A stretch of 64,000 nucleotides of DNA, taken from the NCBI GenBank assembly GCA_035048815.1, contig JAUCBN010000017.1, positions 4,956,936 through 5,020,935 of the forward strand, given 5' to 3'. The position numbers and the translations under genes were made by a program. Under the pieces are notes generated by a model that was not told the DNA's origin, made no database searches, and saw only the letters and a program-made list of their open reading frames with translations. Positions 23,099 to 34,890 of the stretch are shown piece after piece (positions within the stretch are counted from its first letter, which is position 1; the number at the start of each line of letters is the position of its first letter). The DNA comes from Abelmoschus esculentus (Eukaryota > Streptophyta > Magnoliopsida > Malvales > Malvaceae).

Positions 23099-23880
23099 TC
23101 CAGTCAACCAACCCCTAGATTCCAGCACCAATGTCAGAACCTGCCGCAGCAGCACGCATAGTAGTCCATGCCAAAGTAGTAGGTACAACAGCAGTAGTCT
23201 CTGAATGCACTGACAGATTCTCTCACGACCTTTATGTCAAAGACTAATTCATACATGGCCGAGAATAGCCGTTTCATGAAGCGTACTGATGATTTCATGA
23301 ATCGAACTGAGATGAGACCGTAGAACCAGGAGGCTGAAATTAAGTCTTTAGAAACCCAAGTTGGTCAATTTTCCCAACGACAAAACACTCGACCACTAGG
23401 GGGTTTACCTAGCAATACTGAGGTTGCTAAGGTGTTAGGCCACGAGCAATGCAAGGTAATTACGACAAGAAGTGGCCTACAATTAAAAGATAAAGAAGGG
23501 CCCTCAACCGATCGAGTTCAACCAGAAAAGCAATATCACGAGGACTCAGAAGATGAGCAAGACCCTGCCGAAAATACTGCCCCAACAACAAAACTAGTAG
23601 TAAGTGAACATCCTGCCGAGGCAGCTGCAGATAAGTTCAACCCAGGTATTAAACTCAATATTCAAGGAAACCTGGAGGACATAAGACCACCACCTCCTTT
23701 CCCGCAGAGGTTAAAAATGCACAAACAGGATCACCAATTTCGGAAATTCCTAGACATCTTAAAGAAAGTTCGTATCAACTTGCCATTAGTTGAGGCTATT
23801 GAACAAATGCCCAACTATGCCATGTTCTTAAAGGACTTAGTATCCAAATGACGAAGGCTAAGGGAATTTGAAACGGTGCA
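23099..23880 (+). pseudogene. Athila-type gag pseudogene, 3' part
   Basis: Continuation of the gag split by the solo LTR. Recognisable pieces are a segment resembling LETQVGQFSQRQ near 23350, LPSNTE near 23410, CKVITTRSGLQL near 23452, RPPPPFPQRLK near 23685, FRKFLDILKKVRINLP near 23740 and EQMPNYAMFLKDLVSK near 23800, all typical of the stretch before protease in Athila elements. The longest open piece is 23432-23851, closed by TGA. A single-base frame change near 23876 separates it from the protease frame. Confidence 0.83.
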
Positions 23881-23895
23881 GCCACTGAAGGTTGT

Positions 23896-24432
23896 ATGGC
23901 TATGTTACATAATCGCATGCTGCCTAAGCTAAAGGATCTTGAATGCTTTACAATCCCCTATGCGATTGGGGATGGTTACGAAGGAAAGACCCTATGCGAC
24001 TTGGGAGCAAGCATCAATCTAATGCCCAAATCAGTTTTTCAAAAACTTGGAATAGGGCGGGCAAAACCAACAACAGTAATGTTCCAACTTGCGGATCGGT
24101 CCCATGTGCATCCTAAAGGAAAAATTGAGGACATTCTAGTTAAGGTCAATAAGTTTATATTTCCTGTCGACTTTCTCGTCCTTGATTGTGAGGCCGACGA
24201 CAATGCACCGATCATATTGGGTCAACCTTTCCTTACTACTAGACGCACCATCATCGATGTGGAAAATAGCGAGCTCCCAATGTGGATAAACGATCAACAA
24301 GTCATGTTGAACGCCTTCCATAATCTCATAAATTCAGACACTCCAAAACAATGTAAGGCTCTCCATACACCAGACCAGGGTACTAAAACATCCTACCTGG
24401 ACAGCACACTCGGCAAACTATACGGTAAGTGA
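23896..24432 (+). CDS. Athila-type aspartic protease region (remnant)
   Basis: 178 codons open from the first ATG. It contains LPKLKDLECFTIPYAIGD (about residues 10-27), CDLGASINLMP (about 35-45), the substrate-flap-like LADRSHVHPKG, and PIILGQPFL (about 105-113). This matches Athila retropepsins, which read DLGA where other families read DSGA. The true frame would come from gag upstream, from which it is separated by a frame change, so the ATG is not a real start. It would process the gag polyprotein. No reverse transcriptase follows, which is abnormal for an autonomous element. Confidence 0.75.
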   Translation: MAMLHNRMLPKLKDLECFTIPYAIGDGYEGKTLCDLGASINLMPKSVFQKLGIGRAKPTTVMFQLADRSHVHPKGKIEDILVKVNKFIFPVDFLVLDCEADDNAPIILGQPFLTTRRTIIDVENSELPMWINDQQVMLNAFHNLINSDTPKQCKALHTPDQGTKTSYLDSTLGKLYGK

Positions 24433-25020
24433 ATAAAGCCCAAAGGAGAAGTCGAATGCACTGAAGGAACTGGTCAACACGCGAAGGAAGATACAAGCTA
24501 GAAAGAGATAATCAAATTGGGAAATGCATTCACATGCACTCCACAACATAATCTCTTCCCTTCCATTTTATTTATTATATTAGGACTAGTTTTATATGTT
24601 GTTATGTTTTATTTTCAGTATTTTATGTTTTTTAGTTTTTTTTAGGATAAATAAAGCAATGAATACAGAAAAATTATTTCACAGTAGGAAGTTTGCTGTC
24701 GTGGCAGTGCACTGTGTCAGAGCCGCAGAAATCTTAACGGGCAGAAATAGTGCAACAGCTCTCTGCCGAGAAATCCGTCGTGGTAGTAACTGTTCAGCAA
24801 GGCAATAAATGCTTAACGGCTAATTTTTAACAGTCATATTTTTTTACAGCCTATATAAACAACTCCCTTACTTAGAATTACCCACTCTTGTATTCTTGCT
24901 AATCTTCTTTCTTTCACAATCTTGCTCTTCATTACTTTAAGCTCTCATCTACTTCTTGAAATTTTCAGCAATCTTTTCAAGTACTCCAGATTTCACTCAA
25001 GGCATTCAATAACTACAATC
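24433..25020 (+). other. Non-coding spacer with internal promoter
   Basis: No gene recognised. It is AT-rich, with a T-rich stretch near 24590-24650, and ends in a CT-rich leader (24880-25010) ahead of the next ORF. It occupies the place where RT and integrase would stand in an autonomous Athila. Confidence 0.6.
24851..24860 (+). promoter_or_regulatory. Internal TATA box ahead of ORF3
   Basis: CTATATAAAC lies 161 bases before the ATG at 25021 and is followed by a pyrimidine-rich leader. This is the standard arrangement of a plant RNA polymerase II promoter. Inferred from the motif only. Confidence 0.6.
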
Positions 25021-26552
25021 ATGGCCGCTTACAACCGCTTTTACCCTTCCGCCATTGAAGAGCGATTCAACCGTTCTTTTGTTGTTCCGCAGCTATGGGA
25101 GGAGAAAGGATTTCAGCACTTGGATGAAGAAAATTATGGCATCGAAAAGTTCTTGTTCGACAAAATCAAATACCAAGATTGGGAAATCTTCTGTCTCCAA
25201 TCTCCCTCAGCGAATGCCACGATCGTCCAACAGTTTTATGCCCACATGTCGAGCGAAGGAAATTTATATGTCCACTGCCGAAGGAAGACAATAACCCTTA
25301 ATGCCGAAGCAATCAACCAACGCTATGGCCTCACTCCGTTGTCCAATGCACATAGTGATTTTGAGGCGGAGGTCACCGATGTCGACTTCAAGCTAATCAA
25401 AGCTGATCTTTGTTACGATGATACCCCTTGGGAGATCGGTAACCATAGAGTATCTGTAACAAGATTGAGCCTCAAACCCGAGGCTAAGATGTGGTGCACC
25501 TTTGTCAAAAGACATCTAGTGCCAACATCACATAACAGCACAGTCGACAGGAGACGTTTGGTGCTCATCCAGTCCATAATCCACAAGAGGACCATCAACG
25601 TTGGAGAAATTATTCTCTAAGAAATTTATGATTGCAGTGAGAAAGACAAAGGCCCTTTATGTTTCCCTTCTTTAATCTCTGCTTTGTGTATTGCTGCAGG
25701 TGTACCAATCGAGGCTACAAACGAGTACACACCGAATCGACCTGGATGGTCTAAAGATTTTTGTCGCCGAGTCATGCAGATAACCAAGGTAGAGCCTCTC
25801 CAAGAACACTATAGCAGTTCACTGCAGACTTTACTACCGGAGGGCAGTACTCGGCAGAAGTACCCACATCTGCCCAGGGCCCTACCGCAGCAGACCCTTA
25901 CCATGAAATTCTACAAAGGATGGTAGCCATGGACATTCGCCAGCAACGCTAAATAGAGTACCAGCGCGACTTCAACACATCTCTCACCAACATGATGATG
26001 ACAAGCTTCCCAAATCAAGGGGCACAATTCCCAAAATTCCTAGCTAACATCTTTGTCACTGTCGCCTCTTATACAGAGACAACATCTGCCCCAAGGCCGC
26101 AACCATTTTTCCAACCACCACCACCTCAAAAGTTTCATGCTGCCGGACCTTCCAGGCCGACCAGGTCTGCCAGAGTATCCTCTACCAACCAACGACCGTC
26201 CAAGAGGTGAGCTGTTTTTAACTCTCCCCAACGAGAACCAATCCCTATGCCCAGTCTCAGTAGAGACACTCTGTCTCGTGAGATTAACGAATACCACAGT
26301 TCGTCACATGAACCAACAATACCCACTACCACGATAAGGGGCGAGACAAAAATCACGTACACAGAAAATATTGACGAAGTGGAAGAAGGAGATGAAGTTA
26401 CTGCACCACCGCAACGCACACCGCCCAGTCGAGTTCAGCCATATCGGCAAGCCAAACAACAGCAGTCACCACCACAAGGATCTAGACGGAAGGAGTCAGC
26501 AGCACGACCTAGGAGACTGCTCCGTACAAGCAGCTCCTCAGAATCATTATAA
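25021..26552 (+). pseudogene. Putative plant transposon protein ORF (broken)
   Basis: The preferred start is ATG 25021 (ATCATGGCCGC, good context, start MAAYNRF) rather than an upstream in-frame ATG at 24922 in the leader. The first 199 codons include FYAHMSSEG, a segment close to VHCRRKTITLNAEAINQRYGL, LKPEAKMWCTFVKRHLVPTSH, RRLVLIQSI and KRTINVGEII. This pattern resembles the putative plant transposon protein domain found in many plant retroelement-linked ORFs; its function is unknown to me. A TAA at 25618 interrupts an otherwise continuous frame (EIYDCSEKDKGPLCFPSLISAL follows). Further frame changes lie near 25900 and 26210, then a proline/serine-rich tail ends at 26552. Confidence 0.68.
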
Positions 26553-27437
26553 ATAATTTTTTTATGCTTCTGTCTATTTCCTTATTGAAATTGTTGTTTA
26601 CCTTATATGTTGAGCATCGGGGACAATGCTCGGTTTGAGTTTGGGGGTATTATAGGTGCAAAAGCACTATCGAGGCAACATACTTCCGCAGCATTACCAT
26701 GAAAAAGGGAGTATTATTTTGAAAGTTTTTTGGCGATATTCTCTTTTCTTGAATTACTGTTTTTAATCTTGCACTGCTCTACATCAGCTTTGCTTTAGTT
26801 TACTCCTTTAAGGTTATAAAAATCTTTCTCCTTACCATGCCCAAGTTCTGTTTTGAAGGGATAACCATAGGATACTCATGGAATAAAACTTAGAAGCTTG
26901 CTTTAGGGTAGAAAGAAAATAAACACTTTTTGGACTTTCTTGATTTAGGAGTTCTTTTAATAAACTTAGGTGATAAAGACTTAGAACCTTTTGGAAAAAT
27001 AACTAGAGGTGCCTATTATTGGCTCTAGTTTTCCTCTCCATATTAAAGGTGCCCAAAATTGACTCTAGTATGCTAAATAGGTGGTTAAAAAGAAAAAAAG
27101 AAGAAAATAGAAAACGCATATCTTAAGGTGCCCAAAATTGGCTCAAGACTTGTTGTTTCAAGGTGACAGCTTTAGTCCAAATTTTATTTGTCTTGAATGT
27201 AGAGTTTATCTAAGAAAGCCTTGAATCAACCTTGTCCATAAAATGCACAAACTCACCTAGCCTTATAGCTTGTTTCTTAGTAAAAGTCCATGGGTAAACT
27301 AGTGGCTAAAACGGAGAGATAGACATGACCATGGTGGGGAGAATAGATGGAAAAGTAAGACCAAAGGGGAGTAAGGTTCGGCAATTTGATGTCTTGAATT
27401 TCTTGAAGACAGGCAATAGTTCGAGTTTGGGGGTATT
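26553..27437 (+). other. Athila-like 3' non-coding region with polypurine tract
   Basis: No gene. GGGGACAATGCTCGG and GTTTGAGTTTGGGGGTATT appear near 26619-26651, and GAGTTTGGGGGTATT recurs at 27423-27437 immediately before the 3' LTR, where it serves as polypurine tract. GGTGCCCAAAATTG(A/G)CTC is repeated near 27049 and 27128. Confidence 0.7.
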
Positions 27438-28608
27438 TGATGAGTGCCTAAAAGGTAGTTATTTACTACCCTTCTCATAGTACTTTATGCATCTATTATA
27501 CACCAACTTGAACTAAAATATGGACTCATTGCATAATATTGGATATTCCGTTATTACTACTTATAAAGCTTACATTTATAGAGAATGCAGATAATATTAC
27601 ATATTCTGTACATGCAGGGATATCCAGGGATGAGGCAGCAGAGAAGCATCATTGAGGCCGAGGCAGAGACAAGGTCGCAGCAGCATCCTGAGTGGCAACA
27701 TCAACATGATAGGTGACTGAAAGACAAAAATCTAGAGAATATTCTAGAAGATGCAGCGCACCAATTGGACCAGACTAGCGCACTAAAAGCCCAAGTCAAA
27801 GACCGAACGGGAAAAGCTTTCTAGAAGGTTGCAAACTTGGAAATATCAGATCTCATGTAGAAGACTTGCTCCCTACTCCAAGTTAGAGTGTATTTAGGAA
27901 ATGTTTGCCCTAGGTTAAGACTATATATAGCCTAGCCGGCCATATTGTTAGAGAGAGCCGATTTTAGAAAAACCCTTCCCCTAAGATTTGTACCAATCGA
28001 CATCTCTTAGGGATAGGTGAAGGTTATAGATATTAGTGAGAGGAGATTGTTTCTTGTTTCTTTGTTCTAATGCATCGAGAGAGTTAGATTCACGAAAGAG
28101 ATAAGTACGGTGTTGACGACACTAACTCGGCCTAGAGATAGGTTAAGAGTTTCAGAAAGCTAAAAGAAGTGTTAGATTGGTTGGTGATTATCGTTGATTC
28201 ACGTCGAGAAGTATCGTCAAAGGCAGTCATCAACAGCGCTTTCACTTAGAGATAAGCGGAGTCAACTATGAACATTTTGCTGAACTTTGATGTATCTGTC
28301 CAAGAGCAAGAGATTGCTGCGGCAAAGAACACTAACGCTGCCGAGGTTATATTTGTAGTACTGTCGAAGCAGTGTTGTGTAATTGTATTGGACAAGAAGA
28401 AGATCAATCAAATCCACTAATTGACGCAGCTGGATCCTACCAACTTTCTCTATATCGTTATCAATCCTTTATTTTATGTTTTATTATTTAGTTAGTTAAA
28501 GAAATTCCACTTATCTGTGTTTCTACTTTATTTTTCAGGAGCAAGGGAACAAGGGGAGACATATTAAGTATACCAATCCCAGTGGAGATGATAGATGATA
28601 TACTTATC

Positions 28609-28613
28609 ACTTT
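28609..28613. repeat. Target-site duplication ACTTT, left copy
   Basis: ACTTT precedes TGTAACATCCCG at 28614 and recurs at 42965-42969. Confidence 0.88.
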
Positions 28614-30045
28614 TGTAACATCCCGTTTTTGGGGTTGTTAGTTAGGCTTAGTTAGGGGAATTCGATTCGGGGCGAATCGGGTTCTCCGGTTCATTAATTC
28701 TAGGAAAAATAAAATAAGAATATTTTTAATTAAGAAAATTAATAATTTGGAATATGGTTTGAAATATTAAAAATATGTTTCAAATTTAAAAGAAAATAAT
28801 TTGGATTTTGTAATGATTTTTAATTATGCATAATTATGCATAAATGACCAATTTGTAATTTTTGGAAAAATTTGGAGGACCGATTTGGTGATTTTCGAAA
28901 ATATGATATTTTTAGTGACTAAATTGAAAAGCAAGCTAAACTTAGAATCCTTAGAGGGCCATAAACCCATTTCTAATTTTTGATGATGATTTATTCACCA
29001 AAATATATTTTTAATTACTTTAATTTGGGTTTTTAATCATTTTCTCTCAAAATCACTTTTCTCATCTTTTTCTCTCATTTTCTCTCCACTTTCTCTTCAT
29101 CTTTTCTCTTCAATTCCTTGCTGATTTTTGCATCTTTTTCCACAAAGATTTATATCACTTGCATCATCTTTTCATCCTTTACAAAACCTATGCATTGATT
29201 TCATCAAATCTACATCAAATTGCAAGGAATCAAGAAGGGGAAAATCTCATATTTTTGGTGAATAGATCTTGAAGGTAATTTTCTGGATTTTTATTATTTT
29301 CTAAGGTTCTTTATTGAAATTCCCAAGTATTAGCTTGCTAATCTTTGAATAAAAACTTGATTCTATGTTTTTAATGTTAGATCTAGTGATTTTGTGATAT
29401 TTTTGTGAAATCTTTTTGGATCTTGTTTAATGCTGGAAATTAAATGAAATCAATCATTTTTTATGTTGATTTAATGATTAATTGAGTCTTGATTTGATAT
29501 CACATTAATTTAATTCCGGAATAATGCAATCGGTGTAGTTTTAAGGTGCATTTCGGTTGTTTTATGGGCTGTTTTAGATGCTTAAATGTTGCTGGAGATA
29601 TAAGGACGGTTTTGATGTGTTTTTGGATCATATTTGAGGTAGATTAGATGTTAGATTCATTAGGTTTTGGGTTGATGTTGTTCGGATGCGTTTCGGCTTA
29701 ATTTGTGGTCTTTTCGGCTAAGTTTTTGGTAGTTTAATGGTGATCGGATATGGCTGTTGGTTTGAGCATGTTATGATGTGAGAATGCTCTGTTTTTAATG
29801 TTGTAGAAGAGGTACAAGAAGAAGCTTGATTGCTGGTGCGTTTGGTGCGATCATCAGAAAGCGGCGAAAGCTCGTTTCGCTTGTTGGTGAGTGGTTTTCG
29901 GATTTAAAGCGAATCGCGTTTGGTACGTTCTGTTTTTGGGGGCTATGGAAGAGTGTGAAAACCTTCCATAGTTCAAGAGTAAGTAAAGTATTTGTTTCTG
30001 ATGAACCGATATGAGTTTCGGCAATTTTGACAAAGGTATTTTATT

Positions 30046-30050
30046 GGTAA
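30046..30050. repeat. Target-site duplication GGTAA, left copy
   Basis: GGTAA precedes TGTAACCCCC at 30051 and recurs at 41143-41147. Confidence 0.9.
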
Positions 30051-33000
30051 TGTAACCCCCTTAGCCCGGCCTAGACGAAACCGGCACTAACGGGTTACAC
30101 GGGGAATATCAAACCAAACCCGCGAAGGTTCAATTCGATAAACAACCCTGAAACCGTTATTTTTTTTATTTTATCTTAGCTAGATGCATAACCTTATTCC
30201 TACGTGACAAGGTCTCATACAAAGCATTGTCGGTAACACATTAATTAAAAGCAAACATCCGATTAAACACTAACATAAATTAGGGACTAAAACGTAAAAC
30301 TTTTAAATTCAATTAGTAAAGTAGAAATTCTTTCCATCAATAATCAATTAAACATACAAGAGTTCCTCATAGCAAATTTCAACTCAAACGGATCATTCTA
30401 ACATCATCAATTGCATGTTTCTTTAATTTAGGGACCAAAATGTAAATTTCCCAAAATACAAGGACTTCATCCAAATTAAGTTAACCATCTTGAAATTAAA
30501 TCAACTTTAAGCATGCATGCAAAATTTCAGCTCAAAATAACATCTACGAGTACCTTAATCGAACAAAGGAAGATAACCGGGACTAAATTGTAATTTCCAG
30601 CAACTTTCAATTCTAAACATGATTAACATATGGCACATAATTAACTACGTCATGGACATCACTCAAGCTATAGACATGCTCCCTAAGAAGAGATTAACAA
30701 CATAGCAATCATGATGGTACATGCTTCAACAACTTAACCAAAACAAAAGTTCAACAATTAATAACCAACAATGATGGTCTTATTACAATATGAAACAAAG
30801 CCTGAAAGCTCACCCCTCTCATAGATTGTGTTACACATTGCCTTGTCCAACTTATAGGCCAAAATCATACCAAATTCAAAGTGATCTTTCCCCTTGGTCT
30901 CCTTGCCTTGAACGAAGCTCCAAGTGCCTTTATTTCTCTGCATGGATGAAAAAAGAGCTTAAGCAAACATGCTTAGTGAGGAAGCTCCACAAATAATCAT
31001 CAATGCATTTATTTAAAACCATGAAAAAAACATAATTTGCAATACTCTGTTAAATAATGCATGCTAAAATCCCATTGTCCAAGTTCTTCAAATCATATGC
31101 ATCCTTGAGTATACATAACCTTATCAAAACAATTTATAAATGATGCTCAAACCTTTTCTCAATTTCATGTATGTATATTGTCTTTCTAGTGAACACTTAG
31201 TGTGAACCTTGAGCTCACCGAATACACGGATCTTAGGACATTCGTCCCGTCAGGACACAAAGTCCCCATCATGACACAAAGTCAACTTTACCATGACACT
31301 AAGTCAACTTTAGCACTACCACGCTCGTTTAGACACAAAGTCCCCTTGTTACGCGTGTAGGCAAATATTCCGTACAACTCTATTACGCACGTTAGACACA
31401 AAGTCCCCTTGTTACGCGTGTAGACAAATTCAATATTCTCTTTATTTTATAGTGCACTCAATCCTAATGACATGTCATTCGTATTCGGATCTAAAGTTAG
31501 TGTCACTAAGTCAATATCATAATCAAATGTGCATGATAACTTGCTTCTCATAATGCATGCATAATATGTTCAACAAATGAACCAAAGTCATGCCCAAAGG
31601 CACCATCATGTATAAGGCAATTAACCATATTGTATTTCAAATCATATAACTTGCTGCTCATAAAGCATGCATAATATGTTCAACAAATGAACTAAAGCCA
31701 TGCCCAAAGGCACCATCATATAATAGGCAAATAACCATGTGGTTCTCCAAATCATTTCTCATAATTTTTCATAATCATGGATGCTAAATAAATCATGCAT
31801 TTTCAGCAAGTATCTCTCATGTATGCATCAATTCAAAACATGCTCATGCACTTCCATAAATCCCATTGCATTACCAATAAAATACCTTTGTCAAAATTAC
31901 CGAAACTCATATCGGTTCATCAAAAACAAATACTTTACTTACTCTTAAACTATGGAAGGTTTTCACACTCTTCTATAGCCCCCAAAAACAGAACGTACCA
32001 AACGTGATTCGCTTTAAATCCGAAAACCACTCACCAACAAGCGAAACGAGCTTTCGCCGCTTTTCGATGATCGCACCAAACGCACCAGCAACCAAGCTTC
32101 TTCTTGTACCTCTTCTACAACATTGAAAACAGAGCATTCTCACATCATAACATGCTCAAACCAACAACCATATTCGATCACCATTAAACTACTAAAAACT
32201 TAGCCGAAAAGACCGAAAACTAAGCCGAAACGCATCCGAACAACATCAACCCAAAACCTAATGAATCTAACATCTAATCCACCTCAAATATGATCCGAAA
32301 ACACATCAAAACCGTCCTTATATCTCCAGCAACATTTAAGCATCTAAAACAGCCCATAAAACAACTGAAACACACCTTAAAACTACACCGATTGCATTAT
32401 TCCGGGATTAAATTAATGTGATATCAAATCAAGACTCAATTAATCATTAAATCAACATAAAAACATGATTGATTTCATTTAATTTCCAGCATTAAACAAG
32501 ATCCAAAAAGATTTCCCAAAAACATCACAAAATCACTAGATCTAACATTAAAAACATAGAATCGAGTTTTTATTCAAAGATTAGCAAGCTAATACTTGGG
32601 AATTTCAATAAAGAACCTTAGAAAATAATAAAAATCCAGAAAATTACCTTCAAGATCTATTCACCAAAAATATAAGATTTTCCCCTTCTTGATTCCTTGC
32701 AATTTGATGTAGATTTGATGAAATCAATGCATAGGTTTTGTAAAGGATGGAAAGATGATGCAAGTGATGTAAATCTTTGTGGAAAAAGATACAAAAATCA
32801 GCAAGGAATTGAAGAGAAAAGATGAAGAGAAAGTGGAGAGAAAATGAGAGAAAAAGATGAGAAAAGTGGTTTTGAGAGAAAATGATTAAAAACCCAAATT
32901 AAAGTAATTAAAAATATATTTTGGTGAATAAATCATCATCAAAAATTAGAAATGGGTTTATGGCCCTCTAAGGATTCTAAGTTTAGCTTGCTTTTCAATT

Positions 33001-33307
33001 TAGTCACTAAAGCATCATATTTTCGAAAATCACCAAATCGGTCCTCCAAATTTTTCCAAAAATTACAAATTGGCCATTTATGCATAATTATGCATAATTA
33101 AAAACCATTACAAAATCCAAATTAATTTCTTTTAAATTTGAAACATATTTTTAATATTTCAAACCATATTCCAAATTATTAATTTTCTTAATTAAAAATA
33201 TCCTTATTTTATTTTTCCCGGAATTAATGAACCGGAGAACCCGATTCGCCCCGAATCGAATTCCCCTAACTAAGCCTAACTAACAACCCCAAAAACGGGA
33301 TGTTACA
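30051..33307 (-). repeat. 3' LTR of the nested chromovirus
   Basis: 3257 bp. On the minus strand it runs from TGTAACATCCCG (33307) to GGGGGTTACA (30051). No gene. The hairpin minisatellite is at about 31210-31440, with one unit fewer than the 5' LTR. Confidence 0.92.
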
Positions 33308-33325
33308 ACTCTCCCCCTCTTAAGA
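33308..33325 (-). other. Polypurine tract of the nested chromovirus
   Basis: On the minus strand CTTAAGAGGGGGAGAGT lies directly before the LTR start. It is the expected plus-strand primer site. Confidence 0.8.
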
Positions 33326-33930
33326 AAATTTCGTCCTCGAAATTTACCCCCAGTAAACAAGTGAGGAAACTGCTCCTCCATGCTTTTCCTTGACTCCCAA
33401 GTTGCTTCTTCAACGCCTCGGTGTTTCCAAAGCACTTTAACCAAATCTATGGTCTTCCCTCGAAGAATCTTTGTATCCACATCCAAAATCCTCACTGGTT
33501 CTTCCTCAAGACCTATATCCTCTCTTAACTCAAACTCCTCAACTAGAACAACATGAAAAGGATCTGAACGATACTTACGAAGCATCGATACATTGAAACA
33601 CATAGGGCATCTTACTCAACTCCACCAGCAACCTTAACCGATAACAACCATTTGGCTCTAACACCTCATATGGCCCAATAAAATGAGGACCCAACTTACT
33701 CTTACGTCCAATACTCATCACCTTCTTCCACGGAGAAACCTTAAGAAAACTTTGTCCCCAACAGTACACTCTATCTCTCTACGCTTTAAGTCGGCATAAG
33801 ACTTTTGCCTACCCGAAGCTTCCTTAAGTTTAGCACATATCAACTTAACCTTCTCATCCGTATCTTTAAAACTTGAGGCAAAGAAACATACTTTTGCCCC
33901 ACTTCTATCCAACACAAAGGTGTACAACAC
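33308..33930 (-). pseudogene. Integrase C-terminus and chromodomain, broken
   Basis: The 3' end of pol. Pieces in order are KLKEASGRQKSYADLKRREIE (frame entering near 33840), GDKVFLRFLR, KLGPHFIGPYEVLEPNGCYRL (frame near 33680), and VFQCIDAS/FNVSMLRKY near 33590. The chromodomain follows at about 33330-33480 (EEPVRILD, LVKVLWKHRGVEEATWE, EQFPHLF). Chromodomains tether integrase to modified histones and guide insertion, often into heterochromatin. At least two frame changes separate the pieces. The last frame runs on into the LTR. Confidence 0.85.
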
Positions 33931-34890
33931 CTATGCCTGTATAAAGCCTCAAACGGTGCCATTTGTATACTCGTCTGAAAACTATTATTGTAAGCAAACT
34001 CTACCAACGGTAATTGCTTATCCCAAGAACCTTGAAACTCGATGATACAACACCTCAACATATCCTCCAAAGTCTGTATAACACGCTCAGACTGTCCATC
34101 CGTCTGTGGATGATAAGCCGTACTAAAACTAAGCCTCGTACCAAAGCTGTCTGCAAACTCCTCCAAAACTTGGATGTATACCGCGGATCTCTATCAGATA
34201 TGATCGACTTAGGCACACCATGCAACCTCACCACCTCAGAAACATACAAATCCGCCAACTTATCCATGGAGTACGTCGTATGCACGACAAGAAAATGTGC
34301 ACACTTCGTAAACCTATCCACAACCACCCATATAGAATCCTTTTTGGACGGTGTTAAAGGTAACTCCGTCACAAAATCCATGGTAACTCTCTCCCATTTC
34401 CATTCCGGAACTTGAACCGGTTGCAACAAACCTACAGGGAACTAATGTTCAGCTTTCACCCGCTGACACACCATACAACGAGAAACAAACTCCGTCACAT
34501 CTCTCTTTAAACTAACCCAAAGGTACATACTTTTGAGATCTCTATACATCTTCACGCTACTCGAATGCATAGCAAACGGACTAGTATGAGCCTCCACCAA
34601 GATAGCTTGCCTCAACTCCTGATTATCCAGCACCATAATCCGACCTCTAAAACACAACACCTCATCATCATCAAAATGATAATCGGTCGGTCTGCCCTCA
34701 GCAATATCCTCCACAAAAGGTACCAAAGTCTCATCCTCCAACTGTTTTACCTTATCATCTCAACCAAGATAGGCTTTACTTACAACTCCACCACTCAACC
34801 ACCTTTCTTTGAAATACTCAACTTAGCAAACATCACTCTCAACTCAACCGCCGTCTTACGGCTCAAAGATTCAGCCATCACCTTAGTTTT
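33931..34890 (-). pseudogene. RNase H end and integrase core, broken
   Basis: Reads on the minus strand from YHPGKTK...LSRK (about 34890-34850) through an in-frame stop and a TAA near 34772. It continues with the HHCC region (EAHTS, MHSSS, RCMVCQRVKAEH, closed by TAG at 34442) and the core: MDFVTELPL near 34370, ISDRDPRY near 34205, and TDGQSERVIQ near 34090. The three acidic residues D, D and E are visible, but a frame change near 34140 separates the second from the third. It would encode integrase; not functional as one frame. Confidence 0.85.
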
